Assembly (NCBI RefSeq): GCF_039523555.1
Contig: NZ_BAAAFN010000006.1
Location: forward strand, 186,001-250,000
DNA from: Castellaniella daejeonensis
GTDB lineage: Bacteria > Pseudomonadota > Gammaproteobacteria > Burkholderiales > Burkholderiaceae_B
DNA: 64,000 nt
Direction: 5' to 3'
Numbering within the stretch: the first letter of the stretch is position 1; every line of letters starts with the position of its first letter. A program made the translations under genes and the position numbers. Of the stretch, positions 34,797 to 43,355 are shown in pieces. The notes beneath the pieces are model-generated. The model ran no database searches, was not told where the DNA came from, and was given only the letters and a program-made list of their open reading frames with translations.

Positions 34797-35966
34797 CTAC
34801 TGCTTGCCGGGGTCCTTGACGGCCTCGACCGTGGCGAACTCCACGTTCTGCAGCACGCCATCGACCTTCTCCACCTTGCGGATATAGACGTTCTGGACGA
34901 TGTCGCGCGTTTCGGGATCGATCTCCACCGGGCCGCGCGGGCTGGTCCATTTCAGGCCCTTGACCGCCGCGATGAACGCATCCCCGCTTGCATCGCCCTG
35001 GGTCTTTTCCAGGGCTTCGCGGATCAGGCGCATGCCGTCGTAGGCCGCCACGGCCACCATGTTGGGCCGCGTGCCGGGATAGGCCCGGGCATAGGCTTCG
35101 ACGAAGGCCTTGTTCTCGGGTGAATCGTGCGCCTGGGAATAATGGAACGAAGTGATCATGCCCAGTGCATTGTCGCCCATGGCCGCAAGCACGTCTTCGG
35201 TGACCACGTCGCCGGTGGCCAGCAGCCGGATGCCGGCATCGGCCAGGGCGCGTTCCCGGTAGCTCTTGGCGAAGGCCACGCCCTGCTCGCCGTTGGGGAC
35301 GAACAGGAAGATCGCGTCCGGCCGTGCGTCCTTGATCTTCTGCAGGAACGGCGCGAAATCCGGGCTGGTGAGCGGTGTGTGGACTTCGCCCACCACCTCG
35401 CCGCCCGCTGCGGTGAAGGTCTTCTTGAACTGAGCCGCGGCATCGTGACCCGGACCGTAATCGGCCACGGCGACGTATACCTTGTGAATGCCGTTGGCCG
35501 CCGCCCAGCTTGCCATCGGCGCCGCGACCTGCGGCAGGGTCATGGACGTGCGCACGATATAGGGCGATTTCTCCGTGATCGAGGACGTGGCCGCATTCAT
35601 CACGACCATGGGCACCTTGGCCTCGGTCGCCAGAGGCGCGACCGAAAAGGCGCCCGGTGTCAGGCCGAAGCCGGCCAGCACGTCGACCTTGTCCTGGATC
35701 AGCAGGGTCTGCGCCTGGCGCTTGCTGATCGAAGGCGACACGCCCGTGTCGTCCTTATCGATCAGCACGATCCGGCGGCCCGCCACGATGTCCCCATGCT
35801 CCTTCAGGTAGAGCCGGGCGCCGTTGACCATCTGCTGCCCGGTCGAGGCGAACGGCCCCGACAGCGGCAGGATCATGCCGACCTTCAGGTCCTGGGCCTG
35901 GGCGGCGCCCAGGCCTCCGGCCGCGAAGATGCAGGCCGCCAGCAATTTACCGATCTTGTGTTTCAC
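34797..35966 (-). CDS. HAAT-type ABC substrate-binding protein (second copy)
   Basis: 389 residues. Signal peptide with likely cut at AQA-QD near residue 24, then the type I periplasmic binding fold (LKVGMILPLSGPFASTGQQ). It is a clear paralogue of the protein at 24223-25398: they share most of their length, and WTSPRGPVEIDPETRDIVQN and the following VYIRKVEKVDGVLQNVEF are identical. No permease or ATPase genes adjoin it, so it probably feeds the LivHMGF importer of the ring-cleavage operon with another aromatic acid. It lies 57 bp after vanB, so vanillate or a related methoxy acid is a reasonable guess. Confidence 0.9.
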   Translation of the reverse strand: MKHKIGKLLAACIFAAGGLGAAQAQDLKVGMILPLSGPFASTGQQMVNGARLYLKEHGDIVAGRRIVLIDKDDTGVSPSISKRQAQTLLIQDKVDVLAGFGLTPGAFSVAPLATEAKVPMVVMNAATSSITEKSPYIVRTSMTLPQVAAPMASWAAANGIHKVYVAVADYGPGHDAAAQFKKTFTAAGGEVVGEVHTPLTSPDFAPFLQKIKDARPDAIFLFVPNGEQGVAFAKSYRERALADAGIRLLATGDVVTEDVLAAMGDNALGMITSFHYSQAHDSPENKAFVEAYARAYPGTRPNMVAVAAYDGMRLIREALEKTQGDASGDAFIAAVKGLKWTSPRGPVEIDPETRDIVQNVYIRKVEKVDGVLQNVEFATVEAVKDPGKQ

Positions 35967-36023
35967 GTCTGTCTCCTTGTCTTGTGATCGTGAAATGCGT
36001 GCAATGAAGACGCCGACCCGTGG

Positions 36024-36998
36024 CTACAGGTCCAGCACCAGCATCGGGGTCCGCGCGCGCGAGCAGCACGGCGTGAACTGGTCGTTGGCCGCATGCTCGG
36101 CATCCGTGAGATAGCTGTCGCGATGATCCGGGATGCCTTCCCGCACCCCCGTCAGGCAGGTGCCGCAGATGCCCTCTTCGCAAGACACGGGGATGAACAC
36201 GCCCTGCCGGTCCAGGGCCGAGGTGATGGTCTCGTCGGCCGGGATCTCGAACACTTCCCCGGTGCTGGCCAGCTTGACCTGGAAGGCCACATCGCCCTCG
36301 GCCGGCGCGGCGGGGCGCTGGTCCTCGTCCAGGGCGAAACGCTCGAAATGAATGCGCGAATCGTCCACCCCGGCCGAACGGGCCTGCTCGCGGATGAAAT
36401 CGATATAGCCGGACGGGCCGCAGACATAGATGTGGGTCCGTCCGTCGTCCGCCGCCAGAATGGCCGGCGCGTCGAGCGCCGTTTCAGGTTCATCGTCGAA
36501 ATGAACCTGGGTGTGCCCCGCCAGGGCCGGCCCCAGGATCTCGTCCAGGAAGGCGGCGCGGCTGCGCGAGCGGCAGCTGTAATGCAGCTGGAAAGCGGCG
36601 CCCGTCGCCTGCAGGCGGCGGGCCATGCACAGCAGTGGCGTGATCCCGATCCCGCCTGCAAACAGCAGGCTGCGCTCGGACGGCACCAGCGGGAAGCGGT
36701 TGCGCGGCTGGCTGATGCGCAGCAGATCCCCCACCTGCACCAGATCATGCACGGCCACCGAGCCCCCCCGCGATTGCGGTTCCCGCAGCACACCGATCAG
36801 GAAGTGGGACCGCTGCGTGCAATCGTTGAACAGGGAGTACTGGCGGATGTAGCCGCCCGGCAGATGCACATCGATGTGTGCGCCGGGCGAGAATTCCGGC
36901 AGCAGGCCGCCGTCGGGGTCCACCAGTTCGAGGCTCACGACGTCCGGGGCCGCCTGGTGTTTCCCGGCAACTCGCACGGACAGGGATTCGGTGATCAT
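36024..36998 (-). CDS. vanB: Vanillate O-demethylase reductase VanB-like
   Basis: 324 residues. FMN-binding beta barrel (GAHIDVHLPGGYIRQYSLFN near residue 41), NAD-binding domain (LLFAGGIGITPLLCMARRL, HIYVCGPSGYIDFI), and a C-terminal plant-type [2Fe-2S] domain with Cys residues in VSCEEGICGTCLTG and a fourth Cys in QFTPCCSRA. It passes electrons from NADH to the Rieske oxygenase encoded upstream. The ATG at 36998 matches the family start. Gap to vanA is 52 bp. Confidence 0.9.
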   Translation of the reverse strand: MITESLSVRVAGKHQAAPDVVSLELVDPDGGLLPEFSPGAHIDVHLPGGYIRQYSLFNDCTQRSHFLIGVLREPQSRGGSVAVHDLVQVGDLLRISQPRNRFPLVPSERSLLFAGGIGITPLLCMARRLQATGAAFQLHYSCRSRSRAAFLDEILGPALAGHTQVHFDDEPETALDAPAILAADDGRTHIYVCGPSGYIDFIREQARSAGVDDSRIHFERFALDEDQRPAAPAEGDVAFQVKLASTGEVFEIPADETITSALDRQGVFIPVSCEEGICGTCLTGVREGIPDHRDSYLTDAEHAANDQFTPCCSRARTPMLVLDL

Positions 36999-37050
36999 GT
37001 CTTTCTCTTTCCAATCGGCCCGACGGACATGCCGAGCCTTCTTCAAACCT

Positions 37051-38097
37051 TCAGCCCGCGGCCTCTGCTTCGGCTTCGGCCCGGACCAGTTGGTCCAGGA
37101 CGCGCCGCGCCCGCATGCCGCCGGCATCGATGTCCAGCGACAGCAGCCGGCGGCCCGGGAAATTGCGCTGGTTGCGCTGCTGCGCTTCCAGCACGGCCAG
37201 ATCCTGGCTGAAAATCCTGCCCTGCCCCGTGCGGATCGAATCGGTCAGGGCGTCGTCATCGGGCTTGAAATGACGGGCCATGCCCCAGAAGTACCAGTGG
37301 GAGGATTCGGTCTCGGGTGTCATGAAATCGACGACGACCGCCGAGACCTTGTCGCGGGGATCAGCCTCGAAGCCTCCCTTGCCTGCCAGCGCCACGCCCA
37401 CGTCGATCAGCACGTTGCCCGGCGCGGTGAACCGCGACATCTGCCAGCGGTCCACCAGCGCCTGGTCGTCCAGTCCGTTGGCCCGCATGGCGGCCTGCCA
37501 GAAAGGCGGCGCGACGATGCCGTGCATGACGCGGCTGGTCACGATCTGATCGCCTTCCACGCGGGTCTGGACCGGCGCCTCGTCGATCTCGGTCTGGCCG
37601 ATGCTGTCGGTATGCACGTAGGCTTCGTGGGTCAGGTCCATCAGGTTGTCGATCATCAGCCGGTAATCGCAGTCGATATGATAAAGCCCCCCGCCATACG
37701 CCCATTCGGGATGGTCGGCCCAGAACAGGTCGGGGATGGCGGATTCGTCGGCGCGCTCGGGATCCCCCGGCCAGATCCAGACGAAGCCGTGCCGCTCCAC
37801 GACTGGGTAGCTTCGGATACAGGGAAAGCCGCCCACGCGTTGCTTGGGCATGGAAACCGCCTTGCCGTCGCAGCCCATGACCAGGCCATGGTAGCCGCAC
37901 ATCAGGTTGCCGTCCACGACCGCACCCAGCGACAGCGCGGCGCCCCGGTGGGGGCAGAAGTCCTCCAGTGCCGCGACGCGGCCCTGGGCGCCCCGGTAAA
38001 GTGCAACGGGTTGGCCGCAGATCATGCGGCCCAGGGGCTTGTCCGCGATTTCATCGGGCGTGCAGGCCACGTACCAGGCATTCTTGGGGAACATCAT
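37051..38097 (-). CDS. vanA: Vanillate O-demethylase oxygenase VanA-like (Rieske)
   Basis: 348 residues. Rieske [2Fe-2S] ligands Cys48/His50 (FCPHRGAAL) and Cys67/His70 (CGYHGLVMGCDG). The mononuclear iron site is in DNLMDLTHEAYVHTD (His157, His162). The length and order agree with VanA, which demethylates vanillate to protocatechuate and formaldehyde and can also act on syringate or 3-O-methylgallate in some species. The exact substrate is not certain. A palindromic operator and the MarR gene lie immediately upstream. Confidence 0.88.
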   Translation of the reverse strand: MMFPKNAWYVACTPDEIADKPLGRMICGQPVALYRGAQGRVAALEDFCPHRGAALSLGAVVDGNLMCGYHGLVMGCDGKAVSMPKQRVGGFPCIRSYPVVERHGFVWIWPGDPERADESAIPDLFWADHPEWAYGGGLYHIDCDYRLMIDNLMDLTHEAYVHTDSIGQTEIDEAPVQTRVEGDQIVTSRVMHGIVAPPFWQAAMRANGLDDQALVDRWQMSRFTAPGNVLIDVGVALAGKGGFEADPRDKVSAVVVDFMTPETESSHWYFWGMARHFKPDDDALTDSIRTGQGRIFSQDLAVLEAQQRNQRNFPGRRLLSLDIDAGGMRARRVLDQLVRAEAEAEAAG

Positions 38098-38154
38098 CGG
38101 TCTCCTCGCGGGCGCGCAGGCGAACGCACGGCCCGGTCTATTGTTCGAGATAAT

Positions 38155-38176
38155 ATTCAGTACACTGAATGTTCAG
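38155..38176. promoter_or_regulatory. Probable MarR operator in front of vanA
   Basis: ATTCAGTACACTGAAT (38155-38170) is a perfect inverted repeat; CTGAATGTTCAG (38165-38176) overlaps it as a second dyad, giving three TTCAG/CTGAA halves. It begins 57 bp before vanA and covers a TATTAT that could be its -10. Confidence 0.68.
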
Positions 38177-38222
38177 GTATATCCTATTTTCTCGGACCGC
38201 AATGACATATCGGTGCTTACCC

Positions 38223-38741
38223 TTAGACCTTGTCGGAAACAGGGTTTCCAGCAGCGCCATCGGCCGGCCCCGGCCTGGCCGCCGTCAGAGGAGCCCGGCT
38301 CTGGTGGTTGTTCACGTCCACCAGCTTCTGCAGCAGTTCCATGAACCTGGCCTCTTCCTGGGGCGAGAATTTCTCGAAGATGCGCCGGTGCAGGCGTTCG
38401 ATGGCATCGTTGAGTTCGTGCAGCAGATTCCGACCCTGCTCGGTCAGCGTCAGGATCCGCTGACGGCGATTCGCCGGGTCCACCCGGCGGGACAGCAGCC
38501 CCTTTTCCTCGAGCCGCGTGGCCACGCTGGCCGCCGTGGACGTATCGATGGCCGCCAGACCCGCCACGGACACCTGATCCACCCCGGGATTGTCCAGCAA
38601 TACGCACAAAACGGCATACTGCATGGGCGTGACCCGGCTGCCGATCTCATCATGGAAGATCGAAGCGGAAATCTGCTGCGCACGGCGCAGCAGGTGACCG
38701 GGTTGGGTGTAGAGCGGTTCTCGCAGGATCGGATCGGACAT
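38223..38741 (-). CDS. MarR-family regulator, probably of vanAB
   Basis: 172-residue winged-helix regulator. The DNA-binding core is about residues 35-105 (TPMQYAVLCVLLDNPGVDQV, IDTSTAASVATRLEEKGLLS, ANRRQRILTLTEQGR). It is encoded upstream of vanA on the same strand, and the palindrome between the two is the likely target. MarR repressors next to aromatic genes usually release DNA on binding an aromatic acid; vanillate is the natural guess here. The C-terminus is Ala/Pro-rich. An in-frame extension upstream of 38741 has no homology. Confidence 0.87.
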   Translation of the reverse strand: MSDPILREPLYTQPGHLLRRAQQISASIFHDEIGSRVTPMQYAVLCVLLDNPGVDQVSVAGLAAIDTSTAASVATRLEEKGLLSRRVDPANRRQRILTLTEQGRNLLHELNDAIERLHRRIFEKFSPQEEARFMELLQKLVDVNNHQSRAPLTAARPGPADGAAGNPVSDKV

Positions 38742-38917
38742 GCAGGCATCTCGCCGGGGGCCGCCGGGCGAGCGGCCGGAAAGGAACACGGGCGGGCGCC
38801 GCCCCGGCGCCCTTTTTGCATCAAACCGGATTATCGTCCAGACAGCGCCCGGCGCGCGAACCGATCCGCGCGGCTCGCGTGCGCGCCAACCCCCGGCATC
38901 CACCCCAAGGAGACTCC

Positions 38918-39634
38918 ATGAATGCGCGCCCCACTTTCGTCCTGTTGCACGGCCTGCTGTGCGATGCCGACACCTGGGCAGATTTCATCGGCCCGCTTTC
39001 GCGCCGGGGCCACGTGCTGGCCGCCGACCTGAGCGACATCGATTCCCTGCCCGACGCGGCGCGCAACGTGCTGGCGGCAACGGCGGGGCCGCTGATCGTC
39101 GCGGGGCACTCAATGGGCGGCCGCATCGCCCTGGAAATGGCACGCCAGGCGCCGGAGCGCTGCAGCGCCCTGGTCCTGATGAACACGGGCTACCAGGGTC
39201 TGGGCGAAGGCGAAACCGAAAAGCGCATGGCTCTGGTGCGCGCCGCACGCGCCGGTGGCGTCCAGGCGATCGCCGATGATTGGCTGGATGGCATGATCGC
39301 CCCCCGGACCCGGGTCGACTCGGCCCTGATGGCCAGGATGCGGGCCATGGTCCTGCGCTCGACACCGGATTCGTTCGCCGGCCAGATCCAGGCCCTGATC
39401 GGACGGCCCGACGCGACGGAGCTGCTGGGCAGGATCGCCTGCCCGGTGCTGCTGATGAGCGGCACCGAAGACCGCTGGAGCCCGCTCGAACGCCACGCCG
39501 ACATGGCATCCCGGATGCCGGACGCGGCACTGGAAGCCATCGCGCAGGCAGGCCACATGGCGCCGTTCGAGGCGCCCGGTGCCTGCCTGTCCGCGATCAC
39601 GGGCTGGTTGGCGCGGCGAGGCCTGGCGGCCTGA
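38918..39634 (+). CDS. Alpha/beta hydrolase
   Basis: 238 residues. Oxyanion region LLHGLLCDADTW, nucleophile Ser65 in VAGHSMGGRIA, Asp in LMSGTEDRWSP, and His in IAQAGHMAPFEAP, a complete catalytic triad. AAGGAGA precedes the ATG at 38918. No specific substrate can be read; esterase, lactonase or carbon-carbon hydrolase are all possible. It is divergent from the MarR gene and convergent with the second ligB. Confidence 0.85.
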   Translation: MNARPTFVLLHGLLCDADTWADFIGPLSRRGHVLAADLSDIDSLPDAARNVLAATAGPLIVAGHSMGGRIALEMARQAPERCSALVLMNTGYQGLGEGETEKRMALVRAARAGGVQAIADDWLDGMIAPRTRVDSALMARMRAMVLRSTPDSFAGQIQALIGRPDATELLGRIACPVLLMSGTEDRWSPLERHADMASRMPDAALEAIAQAGHMAPFEAPGACLSAITGWLARRGLAA

Positions 39635-39646
39635 CGCGATCAGGCC
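39628..39646. terminator. Hairpin between the hydrolase and the second ligB
   Basis: GGCCTGA and TCAGGCC pair around CGCGA; the left arm includes the hydrolase stop codon. It lies between two convergent genes and may serve both. No T-run. Confidence 0.5.
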
Positions 39647-39658
39647 GGGGGCTTAGGG

Positions 39659-40510
39659 TCAGGCGGGTTCGAGCACCAGCAGGCCGGTCGCGGTATTGGA
39701 GATCGGCACGTGGTAATGCGCGTGATGCTGCCGGACCGGCGTATCGTCCAGGACGCCGCGTGCCGCCACCCACATCAGCAGTTCGATCCCCTGGGTGCCG
39801 GTGAGCTCGACCAGTTCGTCGTTGGAATACCGGGTGACCCAGGTCGGGTCGGACACCATGCTCTCCATGAACTGCAGATCGAAGGGCTTGTTGATGAAAC
39901 CGGCGCGCTCGCCGTCGAGCTGGTGCGACAGGCCACCGCTGGCCACGACCAGCACGCGCCGGTCATCGTCCCAGGACTCGATCGCACGGCGCAGCGACTG
40001 TCCCAGCCGGTAGCAGCGCGCAGCCGAGGGATACGGCGCCAGCACCGTATTGATGCACACCGGCACGATTTCCACCGGCCATTCGCCTGCATCCTTGCCT
40101 TCCGGCCAGAGCAGCGCCAGGGGCAGCGAGACCGAATGGTCGATCAGGGCCTCCTGGCAGGTGGTGATGTCGAACTCGTCCTCGACCAGAGTCTCGACGA
40201 TGTGCCAGGACAGGTCCACGCAGCCGCGCGCGGCCGCCAGCGGCGGGATGCCCCAGCCCTCGTCGGCGTTCTTGTAGGCGTCCGCGGCGCCCACCGCGAA
40301 GGTCGGCATCTTGTCGAGGAAGAAATTCAGGCCGTGATCGTTGTGCAGGATGACCACCACATCCGGACGCTCGCGCCCCAGCCATTCGCGCGCCTTGCCG
40401 TAGGCGTCGAAGAAGGGCTTCCAGTAAGGATCCTGCTGCTTCTGGCGGGCCAGTGCCCCGCCGATGGCCGGCACGTGAGACGTGCTGATGCTGCCGATGA
40501 TGTGCGCCAT
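39659..40510 (-). CDS. Second LigB-type extradiol dioxygenase large subunit
   Basis: 283 residues, type II extradiol dioxygenase. All active-site elements are present: STSHVPAIGGAL (His12), VILHNDHGLNFF, the base His in SGGLSHQLDGERAG, and Glu in TGTQGIELLMW. It is clearly diverged from the LigB at 26406. The substrate may be gallate, 3-O-methylgallate or protocatechuate. It pairs with the small subunit upstream (2-bp gap). Not next to ligC, so its product would have to enter the main pathway encoded at 25-31 kb. Confidence 0.88.
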   Translation of the reverse strand: MAHIIGSISTSHVPAIGGALARQKQQDPYWKPFFDAYGKAREWLGRERPDVVVILHNDHGLNFFLDKMPTFAVGAADAYKNADEGWGIPPLAAARGCVDLSWHIVETLVEDEFDITTCQEALIDHSVSLPLALLWPEGKDAGEWPVEIVPVCINTVLAPYPSAARCYRLGQSLRRAIESWDDDRRVLVVASGGLSHQLDGERAGFINKPFDLQFMESMVSDPTWVTRYSNDELVELTGTQGIELLMWVAARGVLDDTPVRQHHAHYHVPISNTATGLLVLEPA

Positions 40511-40512
40511 GA

Positions 40513-40872
40513 TCAAGCTCCCGCCGCGATGAGTTTGGCCTGGAAGGCCTCTTTGGTGACGCCCGTCTGCTGGGCGCCGATGTCCTGCATGTCCAGCCCG
40601 AAGATCCCGGCCAGCTTGGCCAGGTAATAGGGATGCCCCCCGGCGGCGATCATGCGCAGGACCTGGCGGCTGCGGACGGCCTCTTTCTGGGTTTCCGTGA
40701 GGTTGTAGCGTGACATGTAGGCTTCCTCGTCCCGCAGGAAGGCCTCGCGGCACTCGGCCGAATTGAAACTGAAGCACATGCGGTTCAGGGCATAGCCGAT
40801 ACGGGCCAGATCGCCGTCGAAGATCACGGTGCCGGGGATCTGGCGCCGGCGTTTGCGTGTGGCTGCTGTCAT
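40513..40872 (-). CDS. Second LigA-type extradiol dioxygenase small subunit
   Basis: 119 residues. Shares with LigA the pattern IPGTVIFDGDLARIGYALNR, SRYNLTETQKEAV and GGHPYYLAKLAGIFGLDMQD. It starts with a basic run (TRKRRRQ) not found in the first copy. It is divergent from the AraC gene at 41026 and probably controlled by it. Confidence 0.87.
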   Translation of the reverse strand: MTAATRKRRRQIPGTVIFDGDLARIGYALNRMCFSFNSAECREAFLRDEEAYMSRYNLTETQKEAVRSRQVLRMIAAGGHPYYLAKLAGIFGLDMQDIGAQQTGVTKEAFQAKLIAAGA

Positions 40873-40979
40873 GGGATGTCTCCTTGGAATCGAAGCCGCC
40901 GCGCCGATGACGCGGCGGGAACGGACAGCCTCATGGTGGCGCAGGACGACGGCCCGGAGAATGGACTTTTGTTTTTTAA

Positions 40980-40991
40980 AAATGTACATTT
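40980..40991. promoter_or_regulatory. Palindrome between the second ligA and its AraC regulator
   Basis: AAATGTACATTT, a perfect 12-bp palindrome in the only AT-rich part of the 153-bp divergent spacer. Candidate operator; possibly chance in AT-rich sequence. Confidence 0.4.
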
Positions 40992-41025
40992 CGCAGATAT
41001 CGGCACCCACGATCCGGAGGACGCC

Positions 41026-41961
41026 ATGGAACCGCTGACCCCGGCGCCCCCGGCCCATGACCACACGGCCATTCCCATCTACAAACTTTACGGCTACGGG
41101 AATGTCTGGACGGCCTCGGACCCGCTTTACTGCGAAACCATCGCTGCCCAGGAAGAATTGCACAATTGGCATGTGGCGGCCCACAAGCACACGGACCTGT
41201 TCCAGGTGCTGTTCCTGGAATCGGGGGAAGTCACCGTGGTGCTGGACGGTCAGGCGCGCACGCTGGGCCCCGGACGGCTGGTCCTGGTGCCTCAGCGAGT
41301 CGTTCACGAATTCATTTTCAAGCCCGGCTCGGGGGGCTACATCCTGACATTGACCTATGCATTGCTGCACGGACTGTGTGCGCGTTTCGGCCTGGGCCTG
41401 AGCGCCGCCACCGATCCCGCCGTGCTGGCAATGGATGCCGACGAGGCCGCACGGCACACGGCCCTGAGCTTCCACCGGCTGGACCGCGAATACCGCGGCC
41501 TGCACAGCCCGCAGCGCGGCCCCCTGCTCGAAGCGCTGCTGGCGGGCATTCTGGTGTGGATCCACCGCCAGGGTTATCCGGCCGGCACGGCCGCCACGGG
41601 TGCAGACCCCGGCAGCCAGCACCTGACGCGCTATGCGCGGCTGATCGAGGAACACCACACTCGCCAGCACCGTGTGGCCTGGTACGCGCAGCGCATCGGC
41701 GTGACCCCTGCGCACCTGAACGCCATCGTCCAGGCCCTGGCGGGCAAGTCGGCGCTGGAACTGATCCACGAGCGCCTGCTGCTGGAGGCCCGCCGCGAGC
41801 TGATCTACACGCCGCGCACAATCGGCGCGATCTCCGATTCGCTCGGATTCGCGGACCCGGGCTATTTCACCCGTTTCTTCAAGCGGCTGGCGGGGATGTC
41901 GCCCAAGGACTTCCGCCGCCGGGCCCTGGCGCCCGGCGACGGCCCTTCCGGCGAACCCTGA
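41026..41961 (+). CDS. AraC-family regulator, PobR-like
   Basis: 311 residues. N-terminal cupin-like sensor (IYKLYGYGNVW, LHNWHVAAHKHTDLFQVLFL) and a C-terminal pair of helix-turn-helix motifs (about 215-300; VTPAHLNAIVQALAGKSALE, TIGAISDSLGFADPGYFTRF). A GGAGG 5 nt before the ATG at 41026 fixes the start. It is a paralogue of the PobR at 43392, with the same KLY...LHNWH...PH/AHKH pattern. Divergence from the second ligAB suggests it controls them. Confidence 0.88.
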   Translation: MEPLTPAPPAHDHTAIPIYKLYGYGNVWTASDPLYCETIAAQEELHNWHVAAHKHTDLFQVLFLESGEVTVVLDGQARTLGPGRLVLVPQRVVHEFIFKPGSGGYILTLTYALLHGLCARFGLGLSAATDPAVLAMDADEAARHTALSFHRLDREYRGLHSPQRGPLLEALLAGILVWIHRQGYPAGTAATGADPGSQHLTRYARLIEEHHTRQHRVAWYAQRIGVTPAHLNAIVQALAGKSALELIHERLLLEARRELIYTPRTIGAISDSLGFADPGYFTRFFKRLAGMSPKDFRRRALAPGDGPSGEP

Positions 41962-41983
41962 CGATCCGCCCGGCCCGCGGCCG

Positions 41984-42002
41984 GCCGGCAGATCGGGCCG
42001 GC
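41984..42002. terminator. Possible hairpin between convergent araC and pobA
   Basis: Two GCCGGC arms around a 7-nt loop in the 45-bp convergent gap. No T-run; low confidence. Confidence 0.3.
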
Positions 42003-42006
42003 TGCG

Positions 42007-43191
42007 TCAGACCACCGGCTCGTAGGGCAGGCCGACGTAGTTTTCGGCGATCGTGGTCAGGCCGGCGCGGGTGCTGGTGTAGTAGTCCTGCTCGGCCTTC
42101 TGGATGCGCTGGCTGAAGGCGTCGTCGTCGAAAGTATGCAGCAGCATGCTCATCCACCAGGAGAAACGCTCGGCCTTCCAGACGCGGCGCAGGGCGATTT
42201 CCGAATAACGGTCCAGCAATTCGGGGCGCCCGTCCAGGCAGGCCCCGCGCAGGGCGTGATACAGGGTGTAGACATCGCTGGAAGCCAGGTTCAGGCCTTT
42301 GGCGCCCGTCGGGGGCACGATGTGCGCGGCATCGCCCACCAGGAACAGGTTGCCGAACTTCATCGGCTCGGCCACGAAGCTGCGCAGCGGCGCGATGCTC
42401 TTCTCGATGGAAGGACCGGTCACCAGCTTGGCGGCGACGTCCTCCGGCAGCCGGGCCGAGAGTTCCGTCCAGAAGCGGTCGTCCGACCATTCATCGACGT
42501 GCTCCGCCAGGCTGCACTGGATGTAGTAGCGGCTGCGCGTATGCGAACGCATGCTGCACAGCGCGAACCCGCGCGGATTGTGGACGTAGATGAGCTCGTC
42601 CTCGACCGGCGGCGTATCGGACATCAGGCCCAGCCAGCCGAACGGGTACACACGTTCGAATTCCTTGATCCGGTCCTTCGGCACCGATTTGCGCGACACG
42701 CCGTGGAAGCCGTCGCAGCCGGCGATGTAGGCACATTCCAGCGTCTTCTGCTGGCCCTGGTGGGTAAAGGTGACACGCGGCTTGCCGTCCAGGAAATCGT
42801 ACAGCTGCACATCCTCGGCCTCGTAGTAGATGGGGGCGCCGCTCGCCTTGCGGGCGTCCATCAGGTCGCGGGTGACTTCCGTCTGGCCATAGACCAGCAC
42901 CGACTTGCCGGTCAGCCCTTTCATGTCGACATGCTCGCGCCGCCCCTGGAAGGCCAGGGTGAAGCCGTCATGCACCAGGCCCTCGCGGTCCATGCGCTCG
43001 GCCACGCCGGCCTCGCGCATCAGGTCGACAAAGCCGTATTCCAGCACGCCGGCGCGGATGCGACCCAGCACGTAGTCGGGCGTATGGCGCTCCAGGATCA
43101 CATTGTCGATGCCGCAGCGATGCAGCAGCTGGCCCAGCAGCAGCCCCGAAGGGCCGGCGCCGATGATGGCGACTTGCGTCTTGATGGTCAT
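42007..43191 (-). CDS. pobA: 4-hydroxybenzoate 3-monooxygenase PobA
   Basis: 394-residue flavoprotein monooxygenase. FAD-binding VAIIGAGPSGLLLGQLLH at the N-terminus, the middle motif IAGCDGFHGVSRKSVP (family DG motif), and FLVGDAAHIVPPTGAKGLNL near residue 285. The length and these segments are typical of PobA, which hydroxylates 4-hydroxybenzoate with NADPH and O2 to give protocatechuate. AGGAGAG lies close before the ATG. Divergent pobR lies 200 bp upstream. Confidence 0.97.
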   Translation of the reverse strand: MTIKTQVAIIGAGPSGLLLGQLLHRCGIDNVILERHTPDYVLGRIRAGVLEYGFVDLMREAGVAERMDREGLVHDGFTLAFQGRREHVDMKGLTGKSVLVYGQTEVTRDLMDARKASGAPIYYEAEDVQLYDFLDGKPRVTFTHQGQQKTLECAYIAGCDGFHGVSRKSVPKDRIKEFERVYPFGWLGLMSDTPPVEDELIYVHNPRGFALCSMRSHTRSRYYIQCSLAEHVDEWSDDRFWTELSARLPEDVAAKLVTGPSIEKSIAPLRSFVAEPMKFGNLFLVGDAAHIVPPTGAKGLNLASSDVYTLYHALRGACLDGRPELLDRYSEIALRRVWKAERFSWWMSMLLHTFDDDAFSQRIQKAEQDYYTSTRAGLTTIAENYVGLPYEPVV

Positions 43192-43218
43192 GGTCTCTCC
43201 TCTGTTTTCGATGGATGC

Positions 43219-43242
43219 GCCTTCCCGGTCGCCCGGGAAGGC
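43219..43242 (-). promoter_or_regulatory. Strong stem-loop in the pobA leader
   Basis: GCCTTCCCGG (43219-43228) and CCGGGAAGGC (43233-43242) form a perfect 10-bp stem with a 4-nt loop, 28 nt before the pobA start. There is no T-run, so it is more likely an operator or a leader/mRNA structure than a terminator. Confidence 0.55.
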
Positions 43243-43355
43243 ATGGAATCGGCGCGCCAGGCGGATTCCGCGGAGGCGCGGTCTACCGGCGCGGGCCGGG
43301 GAATCCCCGGGCGGCTCCGCCGGAAGTTTCCAGAATGTTGCGCCATCCCGACCTC

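Noticed and set aside
39659..40872. Second ligAB read as a fused gallate dioxygenase (DesB type)
   Set aside because: Large and small subunits are separate genes with a stop and a new start between them, and in the small-then-large order of protocatechuate enzymes.
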